A DNA stretch of 64,000 nt, taken from the NCBI GenBank assembly GCA_003989065.1, contig RXIW01000011.1, positions 1 through 64,000 on the forward strand, read 5' to 3'. The notes under the pieces are model-generated. The model did not search any database, had not been told where the DNA came from, and saw only the letters and a list, made by a program, of their open reading frames with translations. Origin of the DNA: Candidatus Competibacteraceae bacterium. Its GTDB lineage: Bacteria > Pseudomonadota > Gammaproteobacteria > Competibacterales > Competibacteraceae. Positions 9,175-18,773 of this stretch are shown piece by piece; the stretch's first letter is position 1; each line of letters begins with the position of its first letter. Both the position numbers and the translations under genes were made by a program.

Positions 9175-9984
9175 TCAATAGCGACGCAAGATGAGTTCCA
9201 GCACCAGTTTGCTGCCGAAATAGGCCAGCGCCAGAAAACTGAAACCGCTCAAGGTCCAGCGGATGGCAGTACGGCCGCGCCAGCCGAAACGCCAGCGGCC
9301 CCAGAGCAGGATGCCGAACACGCACCAGGCGATGAAGGACAGCACCGCCTTGTGGACCAGGTGCTGGGCGAAGATGTCGCGCAGGAAGAACAGGCCGCTG
9401 ACCAGGGTCAGACTCAGCAGGACAAAGCCGGCGCCGATCATCTGGAACAGCAGGGTTTCCATCGCGGTCAGCGGAGGAATGCCCCGCAGGAAGCCCCCGG
9501 GCTGGCGGCGGCGCAGGCGGTGATCCTGAATCGCCAGCAGGATGGCCTGCAAGGCCGCCAGGGACAGCAACGAATAGGCCAGAATGGCGATCAGGATGTG
9601 CAGCTCCAGTGGCCACTGGCGAAGGTCGGCGACGATGCGTTCGGTGGGGAACAACAGGCCGATCAGCAAGGTCAGAGCGCCGAAAGGGAACACGACGATG
9701 CCGAGGTTTTCGACCGGCCGGACCAGTGCCGCCGCCAGCAGCATCGCCACGATCAGCCAGGCGGTGAAGGACAGGGCGTTGCAGAAGCCGAGATTCAGAC
9801 CGATGGGTTGGAACACGGTTTGCGACAGGATCGCCGCATGGAGCAGCGCCGCGCCCCAACCCAGCGCCAGTGGGCCGGCCTTGGAGCCGCTGGCGCCCGC
9901 GCTGGCGCGCGCTAGCCGCACGGCGAGCCAAATCCCGGCGCACAGATAAAGCAGGACGGCCAGGCCGCCAACGATCGCATTCAT
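9175..9984 (-). CDS. ypjD: CcsA/YpjD-like cytochrome c assembly family membrane protein
   Basis: This 269-residue protein of the CcmC/CcsA family has about eight membrane segments. Family markers are a tryptophan-rich C-terminal part (IAWCVFGILLWGRWRFGWRGRTA) with conserved histidines in HLVHKAVLSFIAW. The start at 9984 gives MNAIVGGLAVLLYLCAGIW, placing the first membrane helix at the N-terminus; an in-frame start 36 bases upstream adds a basic stretch. YpjD has no firmly assigned role, and involvement in haem handling is inferred from the family. Transcribed toward corB, 48 bases away, and divergent from ffh. Confidence 0.85.
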   Translation of the reverse strand: MNAIVGGLAVLLYLCAGIWLAVRLARASAGASGSKAGPLALGWGAALLHAAILSQTVFQPIGLNLGFCNALSFTAWLIVAMLLAAALVRPVENLGIVVFPFGALTLLIGLLFPTERIVADLRQWPLELHILIAILAYSLLSLAALQAILLAIQDHRLRRRQPGGFLRGIPPLTAMETLLFQMIGAGFVLLSLTLVSGLFFLRDIFAQHLVHKAVLSFIAWCVFGILLWGRWRFGWRGRTAIRWTLSGFSFLALAYFGSKLVLELILRRY

Positions 9985-10090
9985 AACCGAAGTCCTACGC
10001 GATAATTTTCCTGACAGCAATCATGGCATGGAACCCCGGCGGCTTGAAGCGCGCGCGGGATTCTCGTTCGCGCCCCGGAACGCAAGCCCC

Positions 10091-10096
10091 TATAAT
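10091..10096 (+). promoter_or_regulatory. Putative -10 box of the ffh promoter
   Basis: A perfect TATAAT sits 35 bases upstream of the ffh ATG. The matching -35 position (TTCGCG at 10067-10072, 18-base spacer) is poor, so the -10 carries the call. It lies in the divergent ypjD/ffh intergenic region. Confidence 0.5.
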
Positions 10097-10131
10097 CCCA
10101 CTCATTCCGCCTGTATCGAAGGTCATCTCGC

Positions 10132-11502
10132 ATGTTCGAAAATCTCAGCGAGCGCTTGTTGCGCACGGTCAAGAATCTGCGCGGCCAGGGCCGCCTGACC
10201 GAAGACAATATCAAGGACGCCCTGCGCGAGGTGCGCATGGCCTTGTTGGAGGCCGATGTAGCGCTGCCGGTGGTGCGGGAGTTCGTCAACCGGGTGCGCG
10301 AACGGGCCATCGGCCAAGAGGTGTTGCTCAGCCTGACGCCCGGTCAGGTCTTGATCAAGATCGTTCACGAGGAACTGGTTCGCCTGATGGGCGAAGCCAA
10401 CGCTGAACTCAATCTGCGGGCGCAGCCGCCGGCTGTGGTGTTGATGGCTGGTCTGCAGGGCTCGGGCAAGACCACCAGCGTCGCCAAGCTGGCCCGTTGG
10501 CTGAAGGAGCGCCAGCGCAAGAAAGTGATGGTGACCAGCTGCGACGTGTATCGGCCGGCAGCCATCGAACAGCTGGGCAAGTTGGCTGGTGAGGTCGGCG
10601 CTGAATTTTTTCCCAGCGATACCGGGCAAGCGCCCGAGGCCATCGCTCGCCAGGCGCTGGAGCAGGCCCGCCGTCACGGTATGGATGTGCTAATCGTGGA
10701 TACCGCCGGTCGCCTGCACGTCGATCAGGGCATGATGGCGGAAATCCAGCACTTGCACGCCGTCCTCGACCCGGTCGAGACCCTGTTCGTAGTCGACAGC
10801 ATGACCGGTCAGGATGCGGCCAACACTGCCCAGGCTTTCAATGCGGCGCTGCCGTTGACCGGCGTGGTGTTGACCAAGACCGATGGCGACGCCCGTGGCG
10901 GCGCGGCCCTGTCGATCCGCCAAATCACTGGCAAACCGATCAAATTTCTCGGTGTCGGCGAAAAGACTGCCGCGCTGGAGCCGTTCTTTCCCGATCGAGT
11001 GGCTTCGCGCATTCTGGGCAAGGGTGATGTGCTCAGCCTGGTGGAAGAGATCGAGCAGAAGGTCGACCGTGAAAAAGCGCTCAAGCTGGCCAAGAAGGTC
11101 CAGAAGGGCAAGGGCTTCGATCTGGAGGATTTCCGTGACCAGATGCAGCAGATGATGGGCATGGGCGGGATCGCCAGTCTGCTGGACAAGATGCCCGGTT
11201 TGGGCGCGGCCACGGCGGCCATCAAGGACCAGGCCGCCGACAAGGAGGTCAAGCGCTTGATCGCCATCATCAATTCCATGACCCCCCAGGAGCGGCAGTT
11301 TCCCGATGTGATCAAGGGTTCGCGCAAGCGTCGCATCGCAGCCGGCTCCGGCACCCAGATCCAGGACGTGAATCGTCTGCTCAAGCAGTTCGACCAGGCT
11401 CAGAAGATGATGAAGAAGATGAAGGGCGGCGGATTGATGAAGATGATGCGCGGCTTGCAAGGCAAGCTGCCGCCGGGTCTGATGCCGCCGCTGAAACCCT
11501 GA
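10132..11502 (+). CDS. ffh: Signal recognition particle protein Ffh
   Basis: Ffh (456 residues) binds 4.5S RNA and the signal sequences of nascent inner-membrane proteins and delivers ribosomes to FtsY. The N domain starts [20 protein letters not shown]. The G domain has the P-loop GLQGSGKTT at about residue 106, then [20 protein letters not shown] and [13 protein letters not shown]. The methionine-rich M domain follows from about residue 300 and includes the RNA-binding region [25 protein letters not shown]. The C-terminus is rich in Met, Lys and Gly, as usual. It lies ahead of the rpsP operon, as in many gammaproteobacteria. Confidence 0.97.
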   Translation: MFENLSERLLRTVKNLRGQGRLTEDNIKDALREVRMALLEADVALPVVREFVNRVRERAIGQEVLLSLTPGQVLIKIVHEELVRLMGEANAELNLRAQPPAVVLMAGLQGSGKTTSVAKLARWLKERQRKKVMVTSCDVYRPAAIEQLGKLAGEVGAEFFPSDTGQAPEAIARQALEQARRHGMDVLIVDTAGRLHVDQGMMAEIQHLHAVLDPVETLFVVDSMTGQDAANTAQAFNAALPLTGVVLTKTDGDARGGAALSIRQITGKPIKFLGVGEKTAALEPFFPDRVASRILGKGDVLSLVEEIEQKVDREKALKLAKKVQKGKGFDLEDFRDQMQQMMGMGGIASLLDKMPGLGAATAAIKDQAADKEVKRLIAIINSMTPQERQFPDVIKGSRKRRIAAGSGTQIQDVNRLLKQFDQAQKMMKKMKGGGLMKMMRGLQGKLPPGLMPPLKP

Positions 11503-11561
11503 GCGAGCACTGGCGGTCCCAGCCCATCGCCACACGGCAATCGGCTCAGGCCGAATAGCGG

Positions 11562-11590
11562 TTTCAAATAGCGGAAACTTCAGTTATTAT
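11562..11590 (+). promoter_or_regulatory. Putative promoter of the rpsP operon
   Basis: TTTCAA (11562-11567), a 17-base spacer and TATTAT (11585-11590) give a good -10 and a weak -35. Transcription would begin near 11597, ahead of the hairpin at 11605-11625. Confidence 0.4.
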
Positions 11591-11604
11591 TCCCCGCTTC
11601 ATCC

Positions 11605-11629
11605 GGCTGCCCTGCGTGGGCGGCTTTTT
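11605..11629 (+). terminator. Terminator/attenuator hairpin in the rpsP leader
   Basis: An 8-base-pair GC-rich stem with G-U pairs (11605-11612 with 11618-11625, 5-base loop) is followed directly by five T residues. It lies between ffh and rpsP, and also downstream of the putative rpsP promoter, so it could end ffh transcripts, attenuate the ribosomal operon, or both. Confidence 0.6.
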
Positions 11630-11662
11630 CGTATCGGAATTCGCCAGAGGTATTCGCAGCGC

Positions 11663-11920
11663 ATGGTAACCATCCGCCTGTCTCGCAGCGGCGCCAAGAA
11701 GCGCCCCTTCTACACTGTGGTCGTGACCGACAGCCGCAATCGGCGTGACGGTCGCTGTATCGAACGCATCGGTTTCTTCAACCCGATCGCCAGCGGCAAG
11801 GATGAGCGGCTTAGCCTGAACGCCGAGCGCTTGCAGTACTGGATTGGCACCGGCGCGCAGCCTTCCGATCGGGTTCGCAGCCTGATGAAGGAACAGGCCA
11901 GCCGCAGCCAGGCGCAGTAA
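11663..11920 (+). CDS. rpsP: 30S ribosomal protein bS16
   Basis: This 85-residue small-subunit protein begins [20 protein letters not shown] and contains [19 protein letters not shown], both diagnostic of bS16. The length matches the family (about 80-90 residues). It is the first gene of the rpsP-rimM-trmD-rplS operon, with 25 bases to rimM. bS16 assists late assembly of the 30S body. The leader hairpin about 34 bases upstream suggests that expression is set by premature termination. Confidence 0.97.
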   Translation: MVTIRLSRSGAKKRPFYTVVVTDSRNRRDGRCIERIGFFNPIASGKDERLSLNAERLQYWIGTGAQPSDRVRSLMKEQASRSQAQ

Positions 11921-11945
11921 GCGCGGCCCCGAAGTCGGCTGCCCG

Positions 11946-12446
11946 ATGTCGGATTGGGTGGTGCTGGGCCGGGTATCCGGTCTATTCGGTGTGCAGGGTT
12001 GGGTGCGGGTGTTTTCCCATACCGAGCCGCGCGCAGGTATCGTTCGCTATAACCCGGTGTTCCTGAAACGGCCGGCCGGTTGGCAGGCGTTCGAGATCGA
12101 GGAAGGTCGGGCTCATGGCGAAGGGGTGGTCCTGAAATTCACCGGTTGCGACGATCGCGACCAGGCCATGACCCTGCTGCAGTCCGAGATCGCCGTGCGC
12201 CGGGAGCAGTTGCCGCCGCCCGGACCGGGTGAGTACTACTGGACCGATCTGGAAGGATTGCGGGTGGTGACCTTGGACGGCGTCGAACTGGGCGTGGTCG
12301 AATCGCTGTTCGCGACCGGAGCCAATGACGTGATGGTGGTTCGAGGCGAGCGAGAGCGTCTCCTGCCGTTCATTCGCGACCGGGTCGTGATCGAGATCGA
12401 CCTGGAGCAGCGTTGCTTGCGGGTGGATTGGGATCCGGATTTTTGA
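11946..12446 (+). CDS. rimM: Ribosome maturation factor RimM
   Basis: RimM (166 residues) helps assemble the 30S head near uS19. The N-terminal barrel starts [20 protein letters not shown] and the C-terminal PRC-barrel half contains [22 protein letters not shown] linking region with [11 protein letters not shown] is typical. It sits second in the canonical operon, between rpsP and trmD. Confidence 0.95.
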   Translation: MSDWVVLGRVSGLFGVQGWVRVFSHTEPRAGIVRYNPVFLKRPAGWQAFEIEEGRAHGEGVVLKFTGCDDRDQAMTLLQSEIAVRREQLPPPGPGEYYWTDLEGLRVVTLDGVELGVVESLFATGANDVMVVRGERERLLPFIRDRVVIEIDLEQRCLRVDWDPDF

Positions 12447-12505
12447 TCTTCCCCGCCCTGGATAATGGGTTGGGCGAAGGCGCTGGAAAGGACGGGAACG
12501 CCGCT

Positions 12506-13297
12506 GTGCGCGTCGATGTGATCACCCTGTTCCCCGCGATGGTCGAGACCCTGCTCCGCTTCGGTGTGACCGGTCGGGCGGTGGAGCGGGGCTTGCTGAC
12601 GGTCGTGGCCTGGGATCCCCGCGATGAGACCCATGACCGCCATCGGACCGTCGACGACCGGCCCTATGGCGGGGGGCCGGGGATGGTCATGAAGGTCCAG
12701 CCGTTGCGCGATAGCTTGCGGCGGGCGCGGGCGGCGACGGAGCCGGCCGGGAAGACGGTGTATCTGAGCCCGCAGGGGCGGCCGTTGACGCAGGACGGGG
12801 TGCGGGAGTTGGCGCAAGAGCCGCGCTTGATCCTTCTGGCTGGCCGCTACGAGGGTATCGACGAGCGGTTGGTCGAGGCCGAGGTCGACGAAGAATGGTC
12901 CATCGGCGATTACGTGCTGAGCGGCGGCGAGTTGGCTGCGCTGGTGATGATCGATGCTGTGGCCCGCTTGTTGCCGGGGGCCTTGAACGACGACGAATCG
13001 GCTGCGCAGGATTCGTTCATGGACGGTCTGCTGGACTGTCCGCATTATACCCGCCCGGAGGAACTGGACGGACGGCGAGCGCCGGCGGTGCTGCTAAGCG
13101 GCGATCATGCCGCCATCGCCCGCTGGCGTCGGCGCGAGGCGCTGGGACGAACTTGGCTGCGGCGACCCGATCTGTTGGCGCGACGAATGTTGAGCGTCGA
13201 CGAGCGCAGGTTGCTGGAAGACTTTATTCGCGAATACCAAGAGAGAACGGGGAACGCCGGCGCCGCCGGGGATCTCACGGAGCAACGTGGAGCATAG
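12506..13297 (+). CDS. trmD: tRNA (guanine-N1-)-methyltransferase TrmD
   Basis: TrmD (263 residues) makes m1G37 in tRNAs that read CNN and related codons, which prevents +1 frameshifting. The SPOUT knot shows in [32 protein letters not shown] and [16 protein letters not shown]. The GTG start at 12506 gives [17 protein letters not shown], which aligns with the family N-terminus; longer in-frame starts add an unrelated glycine-rich stretch that overlaps rimM. The stop overlaps the region just before rplS. Confidence 0.94.
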   Translation: MRVDVITLFPAMVETLLRFGVTGRAVERGLLTVVAWDPRDETHDRHRTVDDRPYGGGPGMVMKVQPLRDSLRRARAATEPAGKTVYLSPQGRPLTQDGVRELAQEPRLILLAGRYEGIDERLVEAEVDEEWSIGDYVLSGGELAALVMIDAVARLLPGALNDDESAAQDSFMDGLLDCPHYTRPEELDGRRAPAVLLSGDHAAIARWRRREALGRTWLRRPDLLARRMLSVDERRLLEDFIREYQERTGNAGAAGDLTEQRGA

Positions 13298-13301
13298 TGT
13301 C

Positions 13302-13649
13302 ATGAGTAAACTGGTTGAAGAATTCGAGAAAGAGCAGATGACCCGCGAAATCCCGGTTTTCAATCCCGGCGATACCGTGGTGGTGCAGGTCAAGGTGAAG
13401 GAAGGCAACCGCGAGCGTTTGCAAGCCTTTGAAGGGGTGGTGATCGCCAAGCGCAATCGTGGACTGAATTCAGCGTTCACCGTGCGCAAAATTTCCCATG
13501 GCGAGGGCGTGGAGCGGGTGTTCCAGACCTACAGCCCGGTGATTGCCAGCATCGCGGTCAAGCGTCGCGGCGATGTCCGGCGGGCCAAGCTGTATTACCT
13601 GCGTGGCTTGGAAGGCAAGGCGGCCCGCATCAAGGAAAAACTGTCCTGA
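13302..13649 (+). CDS. rplS: 50S ribosomal protein bL19
   Basis: This 115-residue large-subunit protein lies at the 30S-50S interface. The family core [22 protein letters not shown], then [22 protein letters not shown], is intact, as is the C-terminal [24 protein letters not shown] 13302 ([12 protein letters not shown]) is chosen because it matches the family length and follows a GGAG Shine-Dalgarno element. It is the last gene of the operon and is followed by a clear terminator. Confidence 0.97.
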   Translation: MSKLVEEFEKEQMTREIPVFNPGDTVVVQVKVKEGNRERLQAFEGVVIAKRNRGLNSAFTVRKISHGEGVERVFQTYSPVIASIAVKRRGDVRRAKLYYLRGLEGKAARIKEKLS

Positions 13650-13672
13650 TGCCAGGCGGCGGGACCTGAATG

Positions 13673-13697
13673 GGGCGATCATCCGATCGCCCTTTTT
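13673..13697 (+). terminator. Rho-independent terminator of the rpsP-rplS operon
   Basis: A perfect 8-base-pair stem GGGCGATC/GATCGCCC with a 4-base loop is followed by TTTTT, 24 bases after the rplS stop. Confidence 0.9.
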
Positions 13698-13790
13698 CGT
13701 TTGGGTCTTCTTCTATCCTTGAGGCAGGGGGATAAAGAACCATGACGAAGGTCATGGTCTGGTGGGGGGTGAACGGCATGAGGAGGTCTC

Positions 13791-14612
13791 ATGGGTGAGG
13801 AATGGGAAGCTTGGCTGGAGCCGGTCCGGACCTTGGCGGCGGAAGCCAGCGCGCGCATCCTGGAAATTTACGCTACGGCGTTCGAGGTGAGCGCCAAAGC
13901 GGATGCCAGTCCGCTGACCGCTGCCGATCTGGCTGCGCACCAGCTGATCAGCGCCGGGCTGCAGCGACTGACGCCGGATATTCCGCTGCTGTCGGAGGAG
14001 TCGGCGGCGATCCCGTTCGCCGAGCGGTCGCGCTGGCGGCGCTACTGGCTGGTCGATCCGCTAGACGGCACCAAGGAATTCATTAATCGCAACGGTCAGT
14101 TCACCGTCAATATCGCCCTGATCGAGGATCACCAACCGGCGCTGGGGGTGGTGCAGGCGCCGGTGGGCGGCCTGTGCTATTTCGCCGCGCGCGGATATGG
14201 CGCTTTTCGCGCAGCGCCGGGGCAGCCGCCGCAACCGATCACGGTCCGGCCCCTGCAGCCGGATGCACCGGTGCAGGTGGTCGGCAGCAAATCGCATGGC
14301 GGTCCTGGGCTGCAGGCTTTCGTCAAGCGCTTGGGTCATTGCCAACTGGTCGCTATCGGCAGCTCGCTCAAATTCTGTCAGGTGGCGGAAGGCAGTGCCG
14401 ATGTCTATCCCCGGCTCGGTCCGACCTCGGAATGGGACACGGCCGCCGCACAAGCCATCGTCGAGGTAGCCGGCGGTCGGGTGGTTTCAGCGGAGACCGG
14501 CGAACCGTTGCGCTACAACACGCGCGACTCGCTGCTGAATCCTTACTTCATCGTATACGGCGACGCCAGCCGCGACTGGTTGCGCGATATTCCGCCCGAG
14601 GATCGCTCATGA
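13791..14612 (+). CDS. cysQ: 3'(2'),5'-bisphosphate nucleotidase CysQ
   Basis: CysQ (273 residues) is a Li+-sensitive, Mg2+-dependent phosphatase that recycles PAP to AMP during sulfate assimilation. Inositol-monophosphatase family motifs are present: the metal-binding glutamate in LLSEESAA, WLVDPLDGTKEFINRNGQFTVNIAL and, near the C-terminus, PTSEWDTAAAQAIVEVAGG. A strong AGGAGG Shine-Dalgarno sequence precedes ATG 13791. The stop codon overlaps the ogt start as ATGA, so the two genes are translationally coupled. Confidence 0.93.
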   Translation: MGEEWEAWLEPVRTLAAEASARILEIYATAFEVSAKADASPLTAADLAAHQLISAGLQRLTPDIPLLSEESAAIPFAERSRWRRYWLVDPLDGTKEFINRNGQFTVNIALIEDHQPALGVVQAPVGGLCYFAARGYGAFRAAPGQPPQPITVRPLQPDAPVQVVGSKSHGGPGLQAFVKRLGHCQLVAIGSSLKFCQVAEGSADVYPRLGPTSEWDTAAAQAIVEVAGGRVVSAETGEPLRYNTRDSLLNPYFIVYGDASRDWLRDIPPEDRS

Positions 14613-15088
14613 ACGCTATTGCATCCTATCAAGCGGTAATGGCGACGCCCGTGGGCCGGATTGGGATTGGCATGGCCGGCGAGGCGGTCGGCGTGCTGGA
14701 CTATTTGCCTGCCGATGTGCCCGAACAGGCTCCGGCGGATTCGGCGACTGCGCAGGTAGTGGAACAGTTGCTGGCCTATTTCCGCGATCCGCGCGCGCCG
14801 TTCACCGTGCCGCTGATTCCCGCCGCCAGCTCATTCCAGCAGCAAGTCCGGGTGGCGCTGCTCGCCATCCCCGTCGGAACGGTGCTGACCTACGGTGAGT
14901 TGGCGGAACGGCTCGGCACCGCTGCCCGCGCCATCGGCGGCGCTTGTCGCAGTAATCCGCTGCCGATCCTGATTCCCTGTCATCGGGTGGTGGGTCGGCA
15001 GGGTCTGGGCGGATACGCCGGCGCGGTGACCGGCGATCCGCTAGGGATCAAACGTTGGTTGTTGCGGCACGAGAGCGCTCTGCCTTGA
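14609..15088 (+). CDS. ogt: Methylated-DNA-protein-cysteine S-methyltransferase
   Basis: This 159-residue suicide repair protein transfers methyl groups from O6-methylguanine or O4-methylthymine to its own cysteine. The active-site motif is IPCHRVVG with the acceptor Cys, preceded by the DNA-binding helix with the arginine finger in AARAIGGACRSNP. GLGGYAGA and the C-terminal LGIKRWLLRHE are typical of Ogt. The start overlaps the cysQ stop (ATGA). The stop codon overlaps the -35 element of the sigma32-like promoter for htpG. Confidence 0.92.
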   Translation: MNAIASYQAVMATPVGRIGIGMAGEAVGVLDYLPADVPEQAPADSATAQVVEQLLAYFRDPRAPFTVPLIPAASSFQQQVRVALLAIPVGTVLTYGELAERLGTAARAIGGACRSNPLPILIPCHRVVGRQGLGGYAGAVTGDPLGIKRWLLRHESALP

Positions 15089-15111
15089 AATCCGCACGTC
15101 CGACCACATAT
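15084..15111 (+). promoter_or_regulatory. Heat-shock (sigma32-type) promoter of htpG
   Basis: CTTGAAA (15084-15090) matches the E. coli sigma32 -35 consensus perfectly. After 13 bases comes CCACATAT (15104-15111), 7 of 8 against CCCCATNT. It lies 41-68 bases ahead of the htpG ATG, which is the expected position. Confidence 0.75.
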
Positions 15112-15151
15112 CCCAGCCGGCACATGAACATCATTCAGGAGACCGTCCCCC

Positions 15152-17053
15152 ATGACCGTGGAAGCGCATAAGGAAACCCTTGGCTTTCAGACCGAAGTGC
15201 AGCAGCTGCTGCGCCTGGTCGCCCATTCTCTGTATTCGCACAAGGAAGTGTTCCTGCGCGAACTGATCTCCAACGCCTCCGACGCTTGCGACAAGCTGCG
15301 GTTCGAGGCGCTGACCGATAGCGCCCTGTACGAAAACGATCCCGAATTGAAGATCCGGGTCAGCTTCGACAAGGACGCCCGGACCCTGACCGTATCCGAC
15401 AACGGCATCGGCATGGACCGCCAGGAGGTGATCGACAACATCGGCACCATCGCCCGTTCCGGCACCCGGCAATTCATGGAAAAACTGACCGGCGATCAGG
15501 CAAAGGACGCCAATCTGATCGGGCAGTTCGGCGTTGGCTTCTATTCGAGCTTCATCGTCGCCGACAAGGTGACGCTGCACACCCGCCGCGCCGGGCTGGG
15601 ATCGGAGCATGGCGTGCTGTGGGAATCCAACGGCGAAGGCGAATACACCCTGGAAATGGTCGAAAAGGCCAGCCGTGGCACCGAGGTGACGCTACACCTG
15701 CGCGAAGAGGAGAGCGAGCTGCTCAACGAGTGGCAGTTGCGTTCGATCATCACCAAGTATTCCGATCATATCGCTCTACCGGTGCTGATGCCGGTGCAGA
15801 AGTTCAGCGAGGACAAGGATGCCCCGCCGACCATCGAGGAAGAGCGGATCAATCAGGCGGCGGCGCTGTGGGCGCGACCCAAGCAGGACATCACGGAGGA
15901 GGAATACAAGGAGTTCTACAAACACGTCGGCCATGACTTCGAGGACCCGCTGGTCTGGACCCATAATCGGGTCGAAGGCAAGCTGGAATACACCTCGCTG
16001 CTGTTCATCCCCGCGCGCGCGCCCTTCGATCTGTGGGATCGCGAACAACGCCACGGGGTCAAACTGTACGTGCAGCGGGTGTTCATCATGGACGACGCCG
16101 AGCATCTGATGCCGCGCTATCTGCGCTTCGTGCGCGGGGTGATCGACTCCAACGATCTGCCGCTGAACGTGTCCCGCGAACTGTTGCAGGGTAGCAAGGT
16201 GGTCGATGGCATCCGCGCCGGCGCAGTGAAGAAAGTGCTGGGCCTGTTGGAAGATCTGGCGGCCAATGACGGCGAGAAGTACGGCAAGTTCTGGAAGGAA
16301 TTCGGGCGGGCGCTCAAGGAAGGTCCGGCCGAGGATTACGGCAATCGCGAGCAGATCGCCAAGCTGTTGCGTTTCGCCTCGACCCATCTCGATACCGCCG
16401 ACCAGGCCGTGGCGCTGGCTGACTATATCGGTCGGATGAAGGACGGGCAGGACAAGATCTACTACATTACCGCCGACAGCTTCGCCGCTGCCAAGAACAG
16501 TCCTCATTTGGAGATCTTCCGCAAGAAGGGTCTGGAAGTACTGTTGCTGAGTGATCGGGTGGACGAATGGCTGATGTCCCATCTGACCGAGTTCGAGGGC
16601 AAGTCCTTCCAGTCGGTGGCCAAGGGCGCGCTCGATCTGGACCAGATCGCCTCCGAGGAAGAGAAGCAGGAGCAGAAGCAGGCCGAAGACCAGTTCAAGG
16701 AGCTGCTGACGCGGGTCAAGGAGGTGCTGGGCGACCAGATCAAGGAGGTGCGGATCTCCTCGCGGTTGACCGATTCGCCAGCCTGTCTGGTGGCCGACGA
16801 ATACGCCCTGAGCGCCCACCTGGAGCGTTTGCTGCGCGAAGCCGGTCAGAGCGTGCCGATGAGCAAGCCCAATCTGGAGCTGAATCCCTCTCACCCCCTG
16901 ATCGTTCGGCTGCAGCAGGAGTCCGATGCCGGACGTTTCGGCGACTGGACCCATCTGCTGTTCGAGCAGGCGGTTCTGGCCGAGGGTGGACAACTGGAGG
17001 ATCCCGCCAGCTTCGTCAAACGGCTGAATGGTTTGTTGCTGGCGATGGGCTAA
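15152..17053 (+). CDS. htpG: Molecular chaperone HtpG (bacterial Hsp90)
   Basis: HtpG (633 residues) is the homodimeric ATP-driven Hsp90 chaperone of the cytosol. The GHKL ATPase domain shows [40 protein letters not shown] and [19 protein letters not shown]. The middle domain contains [29 protein letters not shown] and the catalytic-loop region [11 protein letters not shown] Shine-Dalgarno sequence (AGGAGA) sits 15 bases ahead of the ATG. It is apparently transcribed from its own heat-shock promoter. A short inverted repeat (AAATCT/AGATTT, 17052-17066) covers the stop codon. Confidence 0.97.
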   Translation: MTVEAHKETLGFQTEVQQLLRLVAHSLYSHKEVFLRELISNASDACDKLRFEALTDSALYENDPELKIRVSFDKDARTLTVSDNGIGMDRQEVIDNIGTIARSGTRQFMEKLTGDQAKDANLIGQFGVGFYSSFIVADKVTLHTRRAGLGSEHGVLWESNGEGEYTLEMVEKASRGTEVTLHLREEESELLNEWQLRSIITKYSDHIALPVLMPVQKFSEDKDAPPTIEEERINQAAALWARPKQDITEEEYKEFYKHVGHDFEDPLVWTHNRVEGKLEYTSLLFIPARAPFDLWDREQRHGVKLYVQRVFIMDDAEHLMPRYLRFVRGVIDSNDLPLNVSRELLQGSKVVDGIRAGAVKKVLGLLEDLAANDGEKYGKFWKEFGRALKEGPAEDYGNREQIAKLLRFASTHLDTADQAVALADYIGRMKDGQDKIYYITADSFAAAKNSPHLEIFRKKGLEVLLLSDRVDEWLMSHLTEFEGKSFQSVAKGALDLDQIASEEEKQEQKQAEDQFKELLTRVKEVLGDQIKEVRISSRLTDSPACLVADEYALSAHLERLLREAGQSVPMSKPNLELNPSHPLIVRLQQESDAGRFGDWTHLLFEQAVLAEGGQLEDPASFVKRLNGLLLAMG

Positions 17054-17125
17054 ATCTGACAGATTTGCTAAATTACTCGCGCTAGCACTGATAATCACCA
17101 TCACATCGTTCAACCAACCTAGGGG

Positions 17126-17569
17126 ATGCCCGGAATGATGCAGCTCAAGGAAATACTCAAGAAAAAGGACGGTCAGCCCGTCTCCGTGCCAGCCAGCGCC
17201 ACCGTTGCCGACGCCATTCGCGCCATGGCCGAACGTCGGGTCGGATCGGTGATCGTCCCGAATGCCGATGGTTCACCCGCCGGCATCTTCACCGAGCGCG
17301 ATGTGTTGAGCCTGTGCGCCGAGGGGCGCACCGACTTTGCCAATATGTCGCTGCGGCCCTGCATGACCTGCGATATCACCACTGGCAAGCCCACCGACAC
17401 GGTCGGCGAGGCGCTGGCCATCATGACCACCAAGCGCTTCCGTCACATTCCAGTGATCGACGACGCCGGCAAGCTGATCGGCGTGGTCTCCATCGGCGAC
17501 CTGGTCAAAGCCAAGCTGGAGGAGACCGCCCAGGAGGCCGAGGCCCTGCGCGAGTACATCTCGACCTGA
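17126..17569 (+). CDS. CBS-domain-pair protein
   Basis: This 147-residue protein consists almost entirely of two CBS motifs forming one Bateman module: about residues 18-75 (VADAIRAMAERRVGSVIVPN, then GIFTERDVLSLC) and about residues 80-140 (VGEALAIMTTKRFRHIPVID, then LIGVVSIGDLVKAKLEE). Such stand-alone modules bind adenine nucleotides or SAM and regulate partners; which partner cannot be told. ATGs at 17126, 17135 and 17138 are all possible starts. An 8-base-pair hairpin without a T-run (17581-17602) follows the gene. Confidence 0.85.
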   Translation: MPGMMQLKEILKKKDGQPVSVPASATVADAIRAMAERRVGSVIVPNADGSPAGIFTERDVLSLCAEGRTDFANMSLRPCMTCDITTGKPTDTVGEALAIMTTKRFRHIPVIDDAGKLIGVVSIGDLVKAKLEETAQEAEALREYIST

Positions 17570-17625
17570 ACTTCCCGGCCGGGGGCGCTTGCGGGCGTCC
17601 CCATCGATCGTTTCGAGCGGATGGC

Positions 17626-18066
17626 ATGACTCCGACCGTTCCCTTCTGGGAAAGCAAATCCCTGACCGATATGACCCTCGCCGAGTGGGAAGCCCTCTGC
17701 GATGGTTGTGGCAAGTGTTGTCTACACAAGCTGGAGGATGAGGACACCGGCGAGCTGTTCTATACCAACATCGCCTGTCGCTTGCTGGATTTGCGGACGG
17801 GGCAATGCAGCCGCTACGGTGAGCGGTTCCGCTGGGTGCCGGACTGCGTGCAGCTGACGCCAGCGGATGTGTCGCGAATCAACTGGTTGCCGCAGACCTG
17901 CGCCTATCGGCTGCGAGCTGGTGGACAACCTCTGCCGGACTGGCACCCATTGCGCACCGGCGATCCGGAATCGACCCGGCGCGCTGGCGCAAGCATGTGC
18001 GGCTGGGCCGTGCCGGAAGGCCGAGCCCGGCGATTGGAAGACCATATCATCGAGTGGCCACTATGA
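17626..18066 (+). CDS. YcgN family cysteine-cluster protein
   Basis: This 146-residue protein has the cysteine cluster CDGCGKCCLHKLEDEDTGE that defines the YcgN/UPF0260 family, with further cysteines at IACRLLD, GQCSRYG, VPDCVQL, TCAYR and MCGWAV. The pattern resembles the Fe-S or zinc-binding CxxCxxCC family, but no function is established. ATG 17626 starts the family N-terminus (MTPTVPFWESKSLTDMT). The stop overlaps the start of the next gene by ATGA, which implies coupled translation with the metallo-hydrolase. Confidence 0.87.
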   Translation: MTPTVPFWESKSLTDMTLAEWEALCDGCGKCCLHKLEDEDTGELFYTNIACRLLDLRTGQCSRYGERFRWVPDCVQLTPADVSRINWLPQTCAYRLRAGGQPLPDWHPLRTGDPESTRRAGASMCGWAVPEGRARRLEDHIIEWPL

Positions 18067-18761
18067 ACGTCCGCTGTTTTACCTTGGGGGCCTTCCAGGT
18101 CAATGCTTATCTACTCGAAGATCCCGTCACCGGCCAGTGCGCCGTAGTGGATACCGGCGACGGACCGCAACTGGCCAACACCCTGATGCAGCTCGATCCA
18201 CGGCCGGATCTGCGAGCGATCCTGCTGACCCATGCCCATTTCGACCATGCTGGCGGACTGGCGGATTTGCAGCAGGCGTTTCCCGACGCGGTGACGTGGT
18301 TGCCAGAGCTGGAACGGCCCTTGTTCGACACCTTGCCGCGGCAGGGTTCGCTGCTGTTCGGCATGCCGGAGTTCGACCGGCCCTGCGGGCGGATCGACCA
18401 TGAGCTGCGGGATGGCGACGCCATCGATGTGGGCCAGATGCGCTTCCATTTCCTGTCGACGCCGGGCCATACGCCGGGCCAGGGCTGCTATTACGATGAC
18501 ACCTACGTCTTCGTGGGCGATACCCTGTTCGCCGGCAGCATCGGCCGCACCGATTTTCCGCTGAGCGATCCGGATTTGATGCACGCCAGTCTGCGCCGTC
18601 TGCTGGCGCTGCCGGGTCTGCTGCAAGTGTGCAGCGGCCATGGGCCGACGACGACTCTGGAGCAGGAGTTGCAGCGCAATCCATTCCTGGACTTCTTGCG
18701 CCGGGAGCGGGGAATGGACGAGCCATCCGGCTGGTCGTTGCCGCTGGGCCGCTGGAACTAG
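18063..18761 (+). CDS. Metallo-beta-lactamase-fold hydrolase (glyoxalase II-like)
   Basis: This 232-residue MBL-fold enzyme binds two metal ions. The metal motif is THAHFDHAGG (HxHxDH), followed by STPGHTPGQGC, then FVGDTLFAGSIGRTDFP, and a final histidine in CSGHGPTT. These match the YcbL/GloB-like subgroup of small hydrolases, which act on thioesters such as S-lactoylglutathione, but the substrate is not provable here. The ATG at 18063 overlaps the preceding stop codon. Confidence 0.88.
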   Translation: MNVRCFTLGAFQVNAYLLEDPVTGQCAVVDTGDGPQLANTLMQLDPRPDLRAILLTHAHFDHAGGLADLQQAFPDAVTWLPELERPLFDTLPRQGSLLFGMPEFDRPCGRIDHELRDGDAIDVGQMRFHFLSTPGHTPGQGCYYDDTYVFVGDTLFAGSIGRTDFPLSDPDLMHASLRRLLALPGLLQVCSGHGPTTTLEQELQRNPFLDFLRRERGMDEPSGWSLPLGRWN

Positions 18762-18773
18762 TGGGACCTGCTC

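Noticed and set aside
8360-9943. A 527-codon minus-strand open frame spanning corB and the CcsA-like gene in another frame
   Set aside because: Arg/Pro/Gly-rich shadow translation; both real genes in the correct frame have clear membrane and domain motifs.
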